A stretch of 64,000 nt of DNA, taken from Symbiodinium sp. CCMP2592. Taxonomy: Eukaryota > Sar > Dinophyceae > Suessiales > Symbiodiniaceae. The notes beneath the pieces were generated by a model, which saw only the letters and a program-made list of their open reading frames with translations, made no database searches and had not been told where the DNA came from. Position numbers and translations under genes: made by a program. Positions 53,504 through 63,716 of the stretch are shown piece by piece. The number at the start of each line of letters is the position of its first letter. Within the stretch, counting starts at the first letter, position 1. Location: positions 902,501 through 966,500 of the forward strand of contig CAJNDT010000968.1 of the NCBI GenBank assembly GCA_905221615.1, read 5' to 3'.

Positions 53504-56500
53504 GTGATGTTGTCTATCATCGCAAGACATTACGACCTCGATCGGGTAAGAGGTTCTGTTCTGACTGCATCAACCTTGTTTCAGATCGAACTTGGTGGAA
53601 GTTCCATAAAGGACTTGAGAGACTTTGTGAATCGTATTCGCCTCGTCCTCAGTGCAATTCCGGTCGGGCAACGGCCTGATGATCGCCTCACCGGTGAATG
53701 GCTCTTCCATCGAGTGAAACACATTCGCAAGCTTGAGCGCGTTATTGAGGACATCAGGGAATCTGGGGCATCTTCGTATAGGCGTGAGTGGTCTTACTTG
53801 TGGGATAAGATTCAGGATCTGATCGTGCAGGACCGTGAGGACTCCAACGCGCAGTCTGTGCTGAAGTCTCTGCAATCTGCCACACCCGCTCCGAAAACGA
53901 AGGCTGTTCCTGCTGTAGATGGAGGAAATGGTAAGTTTAAAGCTTCCCCACCTGCTGCACCTCCGAAAGGTGCTCCGCCCAAGGCAGATCCTCCTCCTCC
54001 ACCGATTGCTCCTGGCGCCCCAGCGCCCAATGCAAACGCGAAAGCCAAATCAAAGGCTAAGGCTAAGGCGAAAGCCATGACTGATGCTGAGAAAGCCAAG
54101 ACGCCTTGCATTTTCTTCCAGATGCCGTCCGGTTGCATTCATGGAGATAATTGTAAGTTTAGTCACAAGGCTGCTCCGCCGAAGTCGAAAGCCAAAGCGA
54201 AAGATGGAGCCAAGAGCAAACCTGGAGCAGTAGCCAAAGCTGTCGTCGCGCTTGTTGCTGCTTCTAGCTTGTGTACTCCTGTTATCTCTGCTGGTCCATC
54301 CTATGCTGTTGAATGGGCCGCTGACACTGCTGCTGGTCGTCACTTAGGTTCGGCCAAAGCCTTGTTTGACCAAGGGATTCCGCGTGACGCCTATGATCGG
54401 TTCTTAGGTGCGTCTAAGTCTCCCGTGACGTTTCATACCGGCGGTGGTCCCCAACCTGGTGTGCAGACCCTTGGCTTCGAGTCTGACAACATGGATTTTG
54501 CTAATCATTACATGTTAGACAGTTGCCCTTTGGTCAGAAGCACAGGGATTGATGTTGATTCTGGGAAGGCCTTCATCTGGCTGCCCGGTAGTTTGCCCTT
54601 CTTCGTCAGTGACGTTTCGCAACTCGTTGTTCAATGTCCTGAGAAGTACAGACATTATGCAACTCGCGTTGAAGAGCATGTTCCTATTTTTACCAGTCAG
54701 GTGAGGTTTACTCATGGGGCACCAAACCCTGTAAGTGACCTTTCAGGGGGGCTCGAGAGCGTGGGTCCGGCTGCTATCCCAAGCGCCATCCAAAGCTCAG
54801 AGCACCATCCTGCTGAAGTACGAGCCCGACAAATGTTGAGCTCTGGCGGCAACATCAGCTGTCGTGCGGTTCGCAATTTGTTCGGTTTGGTTGACAAGGA
54901 ACCTGCTGCTAGAGGTGATCACGGGGAATCGTTCTCAACTGGACTTTATCGGTTGGGCGGGAATCTTGGACTTAGGACTTCCGCCCACCGGTTTCCTTTG
55001 GTTACCAAAGCTCTCAACAAGTTTGCATGTTCGAAGCTTCCCGGCTTCGGATATACGACCCTCTGCATTTTCAGCAACGTTACGACGGGTCCCCACAAAG
55101 ACTTCCACAATGCCAACCTTGATAATGCCGTCATCTCCTTAGGTGGATTCTCAGGAGGAGGTGTATGGGTTGAAGAAACAGGGGGGACAACTCCGTGCCC
55201 TGGTGATCCTGACAAGCTTGGAAAGGTTCTTAGTTTCAAGAGCGGTGTCATTCGGTTCCGAGCTAAGAGCTGCATCCATGCCACGATGCCGTGGAAAGGA
55301 GATCGCGTTGTGGTTGTCTTGTTCTCTGCAAAGCATCCTTCTGAAGTCAAAGATTCGCACTGTGAAGAGCTCCGTGCTCTGGGTTTTCCAATCGACTCTT
55401 GTGAAGAGCCCCTGCCAGCATATGCTGCTGAGGCTCCCGAGGGTTCGGCTGCTGATGCGCCACCCGAAGGACCTGGCGCTGATGCATCTGCGGAAGGCAT
55501 AGGTGAAGTTGAACAGGATGATGGAGCAGAGGATAAGGTTCCCGAAAGGATTCGGAAGCTCAGAGATCAGGCCATGTCGCTTGAGCACAGGTTGTTTCAC
55601 TTCCCGAAGAATCCTTTCTGTGACATATGTAATCAAGCTCGCATGCTATCAAGGCGCGTGCGCAGAAAGCCTCGTGATGCCGAGGAAGAGCCTGATCCGT
55701 TCGAAGCTTTAGAGTTTGGAGAAGTCATTGCCGCTGATCACATTCACGTGTTTAGATCGCCAGACGACTCCGATGCTCCGGACAAGTCCTATGTTGTGTT
55801 GTGCTTGAGGGACAAGTACACTGGTCTGTTTGCAGCTTATCCTGGGAATGATCGTTCGACCAACGCTGTTGTGACTGCCAAGAGGAAGTTTGTTGGACGT
55901 AGAGCTTGCTCAAAGCCTGTGACCTTAGTGTCTGATGCAGCTGATGAATTCGAAGCCGCAGCAGAAGAAATGGGATGGATCTCTTCGCCATCCTTGCCTA
56001 ATCGCTTTCCCAACAATGCTCAACTTGAGCGGGAGATTAGGACTTTCCAAGAAGGTGTGAGATCATCGTTCCTTGAAGCTGGGTTTTCGATCCGTCCCGA
56101 GTTGTGGCCCGTTGCTTGTCGTTACGGTGCCATCGCCCTGAATCTGACGTTGCCTTCACCGCAAGATGAGTCGCTCTGTAGGTGGAATTTCAACATCGAG
56201 GACTCAGGCAGGGATGATGTTCACATCAGAAAGCTGATCCTTGGCCAGCTTGTGTTTTACCGACATAAGCATGAAAGCAAGTTTGGTCCAAACGCAGCTC
56301 CGGGCGTGTTCGCAGGGTGGAGGTTAGAACCAGGTGGCATCTATCGTTCAGTGACCCTTGTGCTTGACTTAGAAAAGCTTCGTTCCAAGATTGGTGCTTG
56401 GACTGAGCCGATCAGCGTTCCGGAGGCTGAGCTTTATGTTCGGTCCGGTGACCCTGTGTTTCCCCTTCGCAACGCCGCAGAGCACGCATTGCTGACATTT

Positions 56501-59314
56501 GCTGATGAAGGCGAGGTGCCTGCTCAAGAACCTCTTCCGATTCCTTTCACGCCGCATGTGTTCACAGAACAGGGTGAGAGGAAGAAGCTTCGTAGGATTT
56601 ACATCACGTATGCTAGGTTTCGTAAGATAGGTCCCACACCGGGGTGCTATGCTTGCGACAACGACAAAAGCAATCACAATGCTGAGTGTATTGCGAGGTT
56701 TGAGAAGGCGTTCGGTAGAGAAGCTAAAGCTCCCGAGACCCCAGTTCCCAAAGAGTTCTTGTCTTACGAGGAGCTCCAGCTACCTAGGCCTCCTGCCCGT
56801 CCCGACGGAGATCATCTCTCCGATTATGAACCGTCTGAGGCTGGTCTCGAAGATCCTCTCGCATTGCCTGCCATGTATCGACACCAGAAGCCTGGAGCTC
56901 TTGTGTTGTTTGAAATCGCGTCCCATTCGCGATCCAATCTTGCCGGTATTGCCAAAGGGTCAGGCATTCAAGTTGTCTCGATATCATGCGACCGCGTTGA
57001 TCTGTCTGATCCGGTTGTCATCGATCAGCTCATCAGCCAAGTGTCTGCTGTGCCGGGATGCTGCTTAGTCGGTTCTTTGCTGGGGGACGGATGGGGAGCG
57101 AAGTACTCTGGGTACGTTCACTGGAAAGCTCAGAGGACATTGCTGAGTTTTCTTCAGGTTGCATCAGTCATCGTTTCCAATGGTGGCGAGGTTTCTCTCG
57201 AATGGCCGCAAGATTCCACGTGCTGGTTGCTTCCCGAGGTTCAAGCCTTTGAGGATCAATTCAGCCTTCACAGAGTTTCGTTCAAGGGTTGTGCTCTAGG
57301 TATGGTTTCGACATCAGGAGCTCCGTTTGACGCTCCATGGCAAATCATGTCTTCGAGCAAACGGCTTGTCGAGAACTTCAACCCTTTCAAGTGCACTCAT
57401 GCCTCACATGTCAAGCATTGCTCATCGAGTACGCTTTGGCCACGGGTAGCATTCTATCCTGAGGCATTTCACAAAGTGCTGCTCATGTCTCTGTTCCCTT
57501 TTGCCGAAGCGTTTCAGACACCAGCGCTCCCATGTGTTCCTTCCTTGCCACAGTTCCATCGTGAAAAGGATTCTAAACCCAAAGTTCCTCTTGATGTTCT
57601 TATGCATGAGTCTGGGATGAAAGAGGTTAAGCTTCCGGGTTTAGTTCACCGCCTTCTCGATAGAAAAGAATGGTCGGGGCAACCAGGAGCCTACGAGGCA
57701 ATAAAGAAAGAGAAAGATGGCCTTGTTGATGTTGGGACGTGGCTTGAAGATGAGATAGTGTCCAAAAAGGATGTTCTTGCATGGGCTACTAGGACTTCTA
57801 ATGTGATCCACTTCGGAAATTTGATGGTCATTTTGTCCGTAAAAGGATCTGAGCTGAGTCCTGATCAGTGGCGCCTCAAAGCAAGAATCGTCTTCAGGGG
57901 TGATGATATCAGGGACCAATCCGGCATGTCTGCTGTATTTGAAGAGCTTTTTGCATCATCCCCATCTTCACTTGAAGGGTTGAACACAGCGGTTGCCTTC
58001 GGTTTGCTGGAGTCCCATGGCGTGACGACCAGCGATGCCGTACGAGCTTACACACAAGCCAAGCTCAAGACGAAGCACCGCACGTACGTCCTTCTACCTC
58101 CAGAGCTAGTCCCGCTCGACAAGAAGCACATATTCCAACCATGCACGCCCCTGCACAAAGCGCTGTATGGGCACCCCGAAAGTTCCGCCTATTGGCAGCA
58201 ACATCTCCACGAGATTTTGGTTAAGCTAGGCGGGGTTGAGTTTCCCAATCTCCCATCGGTTTATTATTTCAAGTCCCTAGGATTAGTCTTGTGTGTCTAC
58301 GTAGACGACTTGACTTTGTCTGGACGTCTGTCCCTGCATGACGACTTCTGGCGCTCCCTCTCCAAGGAGGTTGAGCTCGAGCCGTACGCAGCACTGTCAA
58401 GGGTACTTGGAAGATGCCACAGATTCGTGTGCTGGCAAGAAAAGAAAGCACTAGCACTTGAATCAACGGATTTCTCAAAACAGTGTGTTCAATTGTACGA
58501 GACTGTATGTTCGCTTAAGGTTAAACCTCAGCTTACTCCCCATCTTGACATTAGCACACTACCTGCCGCAGACGACGATTGCCGCGGGCAACTTACCGAA
58601 GTTGCCGCAAAAATCTTAATGAAGGTGTTATGGCTTGCAAGGTTAAGTCGGCCCGACTTGATTGTGGCAGTTACAACGCTTGCTTCGCACGTCTGCAGCT
58701 GGTCCAAGAACGATGACCGTCGGGTTCATCGATTGATCGGTTACATTCTACATTCAGTCGATTACGCATTGGTTTTGTGCATCAGCGATTCTCCTTCGGA
58801 TTTACGGTTGTCCCTCTACTGTGACTCCGACTTCGCCGGCTGCATCGACACGTCCCGGTCCACCAGCGGGTACGTGTTGGCTATCGAAGGCCCAGGAAGC
58901 TTCGCTTTGTTATCATGGTCGAGTAAACGTCAAAAGGTCGTGTCTCGTTCCAGTACTGAAGCAGAGTTCGTTTCACTAAGTGGAGCTCTGTACAACGATG
59001 CAATTCCCTTACATGAAGTCTGGGAGGCCCTCATCCCCGGGATCTGCTTGCATATCTACGAGGATAATCAGGCTTGCATTGCTATCGTCAGAAAGGGATT
59101 TAGTTCCAAACTTCGCCATTTAGGCAAAACCCACCGTGTAAACGTGTCATCGACTCGTGAATATGTCAATGACAACTCCAATGTCATCCTGGAGTATATC
59201 CACACGAGTGAGCAGAGAGGCGACCCTCTCACCAAAGCGTTGGCAGTCCAGAAATGGTCTCATGCGCTCCAACTGTTGACAATGTCAACTTCCGTTCTAC
59301 CCTCATATAGCTAA
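53504..59314 (+). CDS. pol: Gag-Pol polyprotein: CCCH finger, protease, 2OG-oxygenase-like, integrase, RT, RNase H
   Basis: Numbering counts the GTG at 53504 as residue 1; the first ATG is codon 2. Residues 2-130 are the Gag C-terminus (YDLDRVRGSVLTA). C202/C211/C217/H221 form a CCCH zinc finger after an Ala/Lys/Pro-rich stretch. About 265-385 is the aspartic protease, catalytic D274-T-A. About 480-620 is a 2-oxoglutarate/Fe(II)-oxygenase-like domain with H531-x-D533, H592 and R601. H695/H699/C706/C709 is a compact integrase zinc motif, followed by the DDE core D745, D811, E842. Reverse transcriptase shows motif A D1511-AVRAY, motif B HKALYGHPESSAYW and Y1599-VDD. RNase H shows D1774, E1819, D1854 and the C-terminal HTSEQRGDPLTKAL signature. 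All key residues are present. The single frame implies proteolytic maturation. Confidence 0.93.
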   Translation: MMLSIIARHYDLDRVRGSVLTASTLFQIELGGSSIKDLRDFVNRIRLVLSAIPVGQRPDDRLTGEWLFHRVKHIRKLERVIEDIRESGASSYRREWSYLWDKIQDLIVQDREDSNAQSVLKSLQSATPAPKTKAVPAVDGGNGKFKASPPAAPPKGAPPKADPPPPPIAPGAPAPNANAKAKSKAKAKAKAMTDAEKAKTPCIFFQMPSGCIHGDNCKFSHKAAPPKSKAKAKDGAKSKPGAVAKAVVALVAASSLCTPVISAGPSYAVEWAADTAAGRHLGSAKALFDQGIPRDAYDRFLGASKSPVTFHTGGGPQPGVQTLGFESDNMDFANHYMLDSCPLVRSTGIDVDSGKAFIWLPGSLPFFVSDVSQLVVQCPEKYRHYATRVEEHVPIFTSQVRFTHGAPNPVSDLSGGLESVGPAAIPSAIQSSEHHPAEVRARQMLSSGGNISCRAVRNLFGLVDKEPAARGDHGESFSTGLYRLGGNLGLRTSAHRFPLVTKALNKFACSKLPGFGYTTLCIFSNVTTGPHKDFHNANLDNAVISLGGFSGGGVWVEETGGTTPCPGDPDKLGKVLSFKSGVIRFRAKSCIHATMPWKGDRVVVVLFSAKHPSEVKDSHCEELRALGFPIDSCEEPLPAYAAEAPEGSAADAPPEGPGADASAEGIGEVEQDDGAEDKVPERIRKLRDQAMSLEHRLFHFPKNPFCDICNQARMLSRRVRRKPRDAEEEPDPFEALEFGEVIAADHIHVFRSPDDSDAPDKSYVVLCLRDKYTGLFAAYPGNDRSTNAVVTAKRKFVGRRACSKPVTLVSDAADEFEAAAEEMGWISSPSLPNRFPNNAQLEREIRTFQEGVRSSFLEAGFSIRPELWPVACRYGAIALNLTLPSPQDESLCRWNFNIEDSGRDDVHIRKLILGQLVFYRHKHESKFGPNAAPGVFAGWRLEPGGIYRSVTLVLDLEKLRSKIGAWTEPISVPEAELYVRSGDPVFPLRNAAEHALLTFADEGEVPAQEPLPIPFTPHVFTEQGERKKLRRIYITYARFRKIGPTPGCYACDNDKSNHNAECIARFEKAFGREAKAPETPVPKEFLSYEELQLPRPPARPDGDHLSDYEPSEAGLEDPLALPAMYRHQKPGALVLFEIASHSRSNLAGIAKGSGIQVVSISCDRVDLSDPVVIDQLISQVSAVPGCCLVGSLLGDGWGAKYSGYVHWKAQRTLLSFLQVASVIVSNGGEVSLEWPQDSTCWLLPEVQAFEDQFSLHRVSFKGCALGMVSTSGAPFDAPWQIMSSSKRLVENFNPFKCTHASHVKHCSSSTLWPRVAFYPEAFHKVLLMSLFPFAEAFQTPALPCVPSLPQFHREKDSKPKVPLDVLMHESGMKEVKLPGLVHRLLDRKEWSGQPGAYEAIKKEKDGLVDVGTWLEDEIVSKKDVLAWATRTSNVIHFGNLMVILSVKGSELSPDQWRLKARIVFRGDDIRDQSGMSAVFEELFASSPSSLEGLNTAVAFGLLESHGVTTSDAVRAYTQAKLKTKHRTYVLLPPELVPLDKKHIFQPCTPLHKALYGHPESSAYWQQHLHEILVKLGGVEFPNLPSVYYFKSLGLVLCVYVDDLTLSGRLSLHDDFWRSLSKEVELEPYAALSRVLGRCHRFVCWQEKKALALESTDFSKQCVQLYETVCSLKVKPQLTPHLDISTLPAADDDCRGQLTEVAAKILMKVLWLARLSRPDLIVAVTTLASHVCSWSKNDDRRVHRLIGYILHSVDYALVLCISDSPSDLRLSLYCDSDFAGCIDTSRSTSGYVLAIEGPGSFALLSWSSKRQKVVSRSSTEAEFVSLSGALYNDAIPLHEVWEALIPGICLHIYEDNQACIAIVRKGFSSKLRHLGKTHRVNVSSTREYVNDNSNVILEYIHTSEQRGDPLTKALAVQKWSHALQLLTMSTSVLPSYS

Positions 59315-59598
59315 GCTTGGGTTGGATTGGATGTTAAATCGGGTTAAGATGCTGAGCACTTTATGCCCACGAAGCTGAGCTTCACATGTCAAGACCTCCT
59401 GGGTGTTTGGCTGCTCCTAGCGCCGCACCAGGATGGTCGTGGAATCAACCGTCACTGACCGTGTCGTGACACATCGGTCAAGAAATCAACGGCAGGTTGT
59501 TTTCCTCAGTTCATTAATTCAGTGGATCCACGTGCATTGTATAGTATGTCAGCTTTTGCGATGCAAGAATGTACAGATGTTTCAAGTCAGGAGGGGGG
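59315..59598 (+). other. 3' untranslated region of the retrotransposon
   Basis: Between the Pol stop and the 3' LTR. It is unique sequence ending in the polypurine tract. A 68-codon open frame at 59433-59639 crosses into the LTR and has no recognisable content. Confidence 0.7.
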
Positions 59599-59600
59599 AG
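59589..59600 (+). other. Polypurine tract
   Basis: AGGAGGGGGGAG abuts the 3' LTR, where plus-strand DNA synthesis would be primed. Its last two bases overlap the LTR start as set by the target duplication. The TRIM at 29450-30004 has the same GGGGGGAG next to its LTR on the minus strand. Confidence 0.8.
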
Positions 59601-59817
59601 TTGAAGATTTACGAACAACCTCCATGTAAAGAAGTGTAGCCTGACTATGTAACTTCTGAAGCCTTAAGTACGCCATCGACTTTGGCTCAAGATGAAAAAG
59701 GCGCCGCTGAGCTGTGCCTTCACGTTCAGGGCAGGGTCCTTCTTTTGGGGTTTCCCTTCCCTTCCTCTCCTTTCTTACCCTAACATAGCGTTGTCTCTGT
59801 TTGGGGTCAGAATAACT
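59599..59817 (+). repeat. 3' LTR (219 bp)
   Basis: Exact copy of 50388-50606, preceded by a G-rich polypurine tract and followed by the target duplication TCTGC. Zero differences between the LTRs mean little or no time since insertion, or recent gene conversion. Confidence 0.95.
59672..59691 (+). promoter_or_regulatory. Spliced-leader-like relic in the 3' LTR
   Basis: Same sequence as 50461-50480 in the identical 3' LTR; the following ATG is at 59692. Confidence 0.45.
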
Positions 59818-59822
59818 TCTGC
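59818..59822. repeat. Target-site duplication TCTGC, right
   Basis: Partner of 50383-50387; it fixes the right end of the retrotransposon at 59817. Confidence 0.85.
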
Positions 59823-60362
59823 ATCACGGATTCCTTTCTCCTCGGGGCTCAGGGTATCGGAGGGCTTGAGTATCAGCTGATTTGGTTCAGGTCATCGTTA
59901 ACTCACAGCAGCTCTGCGTAATATTGCGGTTGGAATCAGCAGAAACCGTTATTTCCCGAAAGTTTCCGTAAAGATAAACCTTTTTTCTAAAGGCGAAAGC
60001 TCCCCTTTATGGCGTAATGCTTTCCTCCAAGCGTTTGAGTGAGATTACTGGCATTAACTATATCATAACAAAGATAACAAGAATAACAAGGTTTATAGTA
60101 ACGAGAATATACAGACACTGAGAAATAGTGACAACAGCAACAAAATAAAGTCACAGTGCATCACATATTATGCTAAACTGCAAAGAATACTAACAGTATG
60201 TGTGGTAATGCTACTACCGATAATCGAAACAATAACCTCAGCGAAGTAAACGCAACAATGGTAGTACTGGTGCTAAGACTGTTAACATCTAAGCAGCAGC
60301 ATGATCCATGTTAGCAGCATCAGCGGTTGCACAGATCGTGATAACATCAGAACTCGTTTGAC

Positions 60363-61019
60363 ATGCTTTTCCTGTGTGCTTTCCTCCTGACTGCGTCCCT
60401 GCGGGAAGTTCCCTCACCAGAGCTCAGAAGATTTCCAGGAGCGGGTCTTCTGCATCGTCGTTGTGCTGATAGCATTGGTCACTTTCTCGCCACTTTGCCG
60501 ACTGTGCCGTCGAAACACCCAGAGCGGGTTATGGTTTCATTTTGTGGTAACATTAGCATTCAAGCCCAGGCGACAAGCAATGAACATGACCGCCACAATA
60601 CCTTGCATTTCCGTTTTGGAGGCTTAGGGTGTGGAGAGTTGCTGCGCCGGTTATCTCAGAGGTTGATCGAGAATTTGCACGCTCCGGAAAGACTTCCGGA
60701 TGAAACGAGACCACTTGATAGGCGTGACGTTCGGAGTCATAAGGGTGACGGTGGGCTTGAACATTCACAGACCACACTCACGACCACCGCCAAGGTCCTT
60801 GGTCAGTTTAATGACGTCGCAGCTGACGAGTTTGCACAACGTGCAAGAGGAGGAGCAGCAACAATTTCGACGCTCGGATTGCTGTTGCTGTTGGCTGTTC
60901 GACCGCACAGGCTAGGACCACGGTGCCAAACCGTCCAAGCTTGTCCTTGCTCACTTTGTCTGGCAGAAAAGTCCCTGACACTTCCTTGCAAGAGCAACAT
61001 TGAGGGTTCGGGGGTTTAA
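60363..61019 (+). CDS. Unassigned 218-codon open frame
   Basis: Starts MLFLCAFLLTASLREVP, a possible short signal segment. The body is Arg/His/Leu-rich with no family signature I recognise. It is the longest open frame outside the retrotransposon that is not microsatellite and it falls in one of the few stretches without TTTAGGG words. Minus-strand frames (60553-60777, 60808-61026) overlap it, so the coding strand is uncertain and it may be a gene fragment. Confidence 0.3.
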   Translation: MLFLCAFLLTASLREVPSPELRRFPGAGLLHRRCADSIGHFLATLPTVPSKHPERVMVSFCGNISIQAQATSNEHDRHNTLHFRFGGLGCGELLRRLSQRLIENLHAPERLPDETRPLDRRDVRSHKGDGGLEHSQTTLTTTAKVLGQFNDVAADEFAQRARGGAATISTLGLLLLLAVRPHRLGPRCQTVQACPCSLCLAEKSLTLPCKSNIEGSGV

Positions 61020-62673
61020 TGTTCACTGTTAAGGAAGTTTAGGAGTTACTCGTGGTTCTGCACTGCCAGCAGTCAACTGAACCATAAGTCTTGCGAGCGT
61101 CCCTCTTTAAATCCCTTCATACCGAAAGCCCTGAATCCTGAAGCTCTACATGCTCTCCGAAGCCGACACTAGGCTTGCTGCGCAGCTTCCTCCTGCGGAA
61201 CCACATCGACCGGTCGTTGTCACAACGAGCACTCTGTTTTAGAATAGACCGTCTTTGGGCTTGTCTGGCGGTATATGCAACCCTGAGCCCTAAACTATTG
61301 TGGTTTATGGTGTAGGGTTTGGGGTTAAACCGTGAACTGCCAATACCTACTTCTGTCTAGGCTCCCGATACAGCGGAACCCATTGCCTCGCAGCATTTGG
61401 AGACCGAAACTCTGTTTGTGGTTGCGGTTGAGGGCTTGGGATTGGAAAGATAGGGTTTAGATTTTCGGTTTGGGGTGCGGTTCGGGGTCCGGGTTGGTTC
61501 TCTTAAACCCGGCACCCAGGTGTATGAGGCTTTCGCTTTGGGGTTCTTCCGTGTAGGTGAGAAGAATGGCAAGTGGATGCTAAGGACTTAGGGCTGGTTC
61601 ATGATGAAGGTAACCCTAAACCCTAAACCGTGGTTTCTGTCCTTCTTTGCCATCGGCGGGGGAGATGCCGCTTGATTTCCTGGTCTGCGCTTTCATTTCT
61701 CTTAGCCGGGCTTTTCGTGGTGAGCGTGTCACGTGCCAATGAGGTCACTTTTAGGGTTGAGGGTGTAGGATTCAAGGGCGAGTGGCAGAGGATCTGAAAG
61801 AGTGTCGAAATGCCTGCCCAGGCCCAGGCATCTAAACCTCCCTTCCCTGCAACAGTTTTCTTCTTGAGGTAAAAGAGTCAGGTGATACGAGATCTTGAAC
61901 TGCACCCTGACAAACACACAGCAGAAAGTCTTCCAAAATGAAGCGACCCCCTTACCATTCCTCAAGACCCCCATGAATCCCAGTCACTGTCTTCCTACGA
62001 TCTTAAAAGCTGAAGACCCGACCTAGGAAGAATTGATCATTTAACTTAGCCAATGGGAGAACTGTATAAACCTTGGCCTTACATAATACATGTGGTCCAT
62101 CTTCGAAAGTTTGATCTTTTTCGGGTCCGGTTATTGAAGACAAGGGGTCTTTTATTAGTAAGAACCTATGACAGTCAACTGTTTGCAGCTTAGGGCTCGA
62201 GGGCTTGGGCTTGAGGGCTCAGGGGTTTCAGGTTTATCTTTTCGTGGCTACTGCTGGGATTCCAGGTCACCAAGTTCCTGCAGCACAGCTACACCATCCA
62301 GCGCGAAGTCATTTCAGACTCGCAGGCAGGGCAGAGATTCGGATTGAGGGCTTGAGGACGTCAGTGGCATGGCTCAGAGCTTTGGGTTCAGAATTTCGGG
62401 TTGAGGGCTTTATTTAGGGCTGCGAGCTTTGGGTTTCACAGATAAGGTTTAGGGTTTAATTTCGGGCTCAGAGCTTTGGGTTTTGAATTAGGGTTTAGGG
62501 CTCAGGGTTAAGTTGGCTGTCTTCGGATGGTTTTTGCTGTGGGATCCTCCTTGGAAAGCCTTGCGGCGTAAGGGTTGGCTTCGGCTTGCTGCATGCCCTT
62601 TGCACACAACCAAAACCTTTAATGACCCAAACCCACAAAAAGTAGGTAAAGTGACGGTCCAACACCTACGTTC

Positions 62674-62723
62674 TAATATAGGGCCCCAAAACCTTATTCT
62701 AATTATTAAGGCCCCTATATTAT
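62674..62723. mobile_element. Short family V hairpin (50 bp)
   Basis: TAATATAGGGCCCC ... AAGGCCCCTATATTA; the loop is reduced. A half-copy of the same family lies at about 20000-20056. Confidence 0.65.
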
Positions 62724-63716
62724 AATACCCATATAGATCCCTTATAGTAACCCTATAGTCCTCTTTAATGGAATTCGAGGTGTCCAGATAAGCCTTGAGG
62801 CTTAAAACCCTGCAGACCTGCACCGAGTCTCACCGCGAAGCCTGCTCCCATTGGGTTTATGGGGTTCAGAGTTTAGGGTTTAGGGGCTTTGGGTTTTTCG
62901 CGTTGCGATTTTGGGGTTTAGGGCTTCGGGCTTGAGTTTGGAGTGTAGGGTTTATAGGACTTTGGGATGCATGCTGCGGCCTTGAGCCCCGAGATCAGGT
63001 GCCCTTGCTGGCTCATCTCTCCAAGAATTTGCAGGGCGAGCTGCAGTACGCGCGGCACCCTTGGTAGCAGAAAAGAAGCCAACAGAACTTGATTCCCGAC
63101 TTTCCCAAGACACGAGACAAGCCCGCGTGCAAATATAATACAACACAGTATACCATATCATGGTAGAGTGCGGAACAGTCATGAAGCACGTTCATAAGAA
63201 ATAAACAGGTGTGTACATACTTTTATGTGTGTTTACAGGATATGGAGCCGAACGGTATAACATAGATTACTATATCAGTGTTCCAGTATGTTCCAACTAT
63301 GACCAAATTAAGAAACTCGAATGCAGTTTAGCACGACTGGTCTCCCGTTTGACCCATCCGCTTGGAAAGAGCTGACATCGGCCCCCAAACCCCTAAACCC
63401 GCAAACCCTTGCACCACGCAACCCTCAATCCGAAGCCCCCAAACTTAAATCCTGACACCATATAAACCAAACATCATCAAAACCAGCAGATGCAACCCAT
63501 GGGATCCATGTGCCCTCGAGCCGCAAGCCCAACGCTTCAAGGCCCAAGAGACATGTCTGAATTTTAGTCCATTCCTTTGTGCTGAGGGAGTGTACGAATA
63601 GAGCTGTCTGAATGTCGATTACAAAAAACTGACTGACCCCTCACTTTTTTGACCAACAAAAAACTTTTCCCGAAAGCATCGCGAAGGGTTCTTCCGTGCG
63701 GAGCCCTCTAGAGAAG

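Larger units (their letters stand above)
50388..59817 (+). mobile_element. Complete Ty1/copia-class LTR retrotransposon, dinoflagellate type
   Basis: A 9430-bp element bounded by two identical 219-bp direct repeats and flanked by the 5-bp duplication TCTGC. In order it holds the 5' LTR, a primer-binding-like site, ORF1 with a HAD-like domain, Gag split over three frames, one long Pol frame, a polypurine tract and the 3' LTR. Integrase lies before reverse transcriptase, which is the copia order. The LTRs are identical as read and the Pol frame is open across 1936 codons with its catalytic residues present, so insertion was recent. Two frame changes in Gag are the only visible damage and could be decay, assembly error or programmed shifting. 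The TTTAGGG words that saturate the flanks are nearly absent inside, which fits a recent arrival. Confidence 0.95.
59824..63716. other. Right flank of the retrotransposon: unique DNA, then telomere words
   Basis: 59880-60350 is A-rich with AACAA/ATAACA words, then the open frame at 60363-61019. From 61270 TTTAGGG words return and a short family V hairpin lies at 62674-62723. Confidence 0.6.

Noticed and set aside
53812..54138. Ala-rich minus-strand frame
   Set aside because: Shadow of the Ala/Lys/Pro-rich stretch of the polyprotein.
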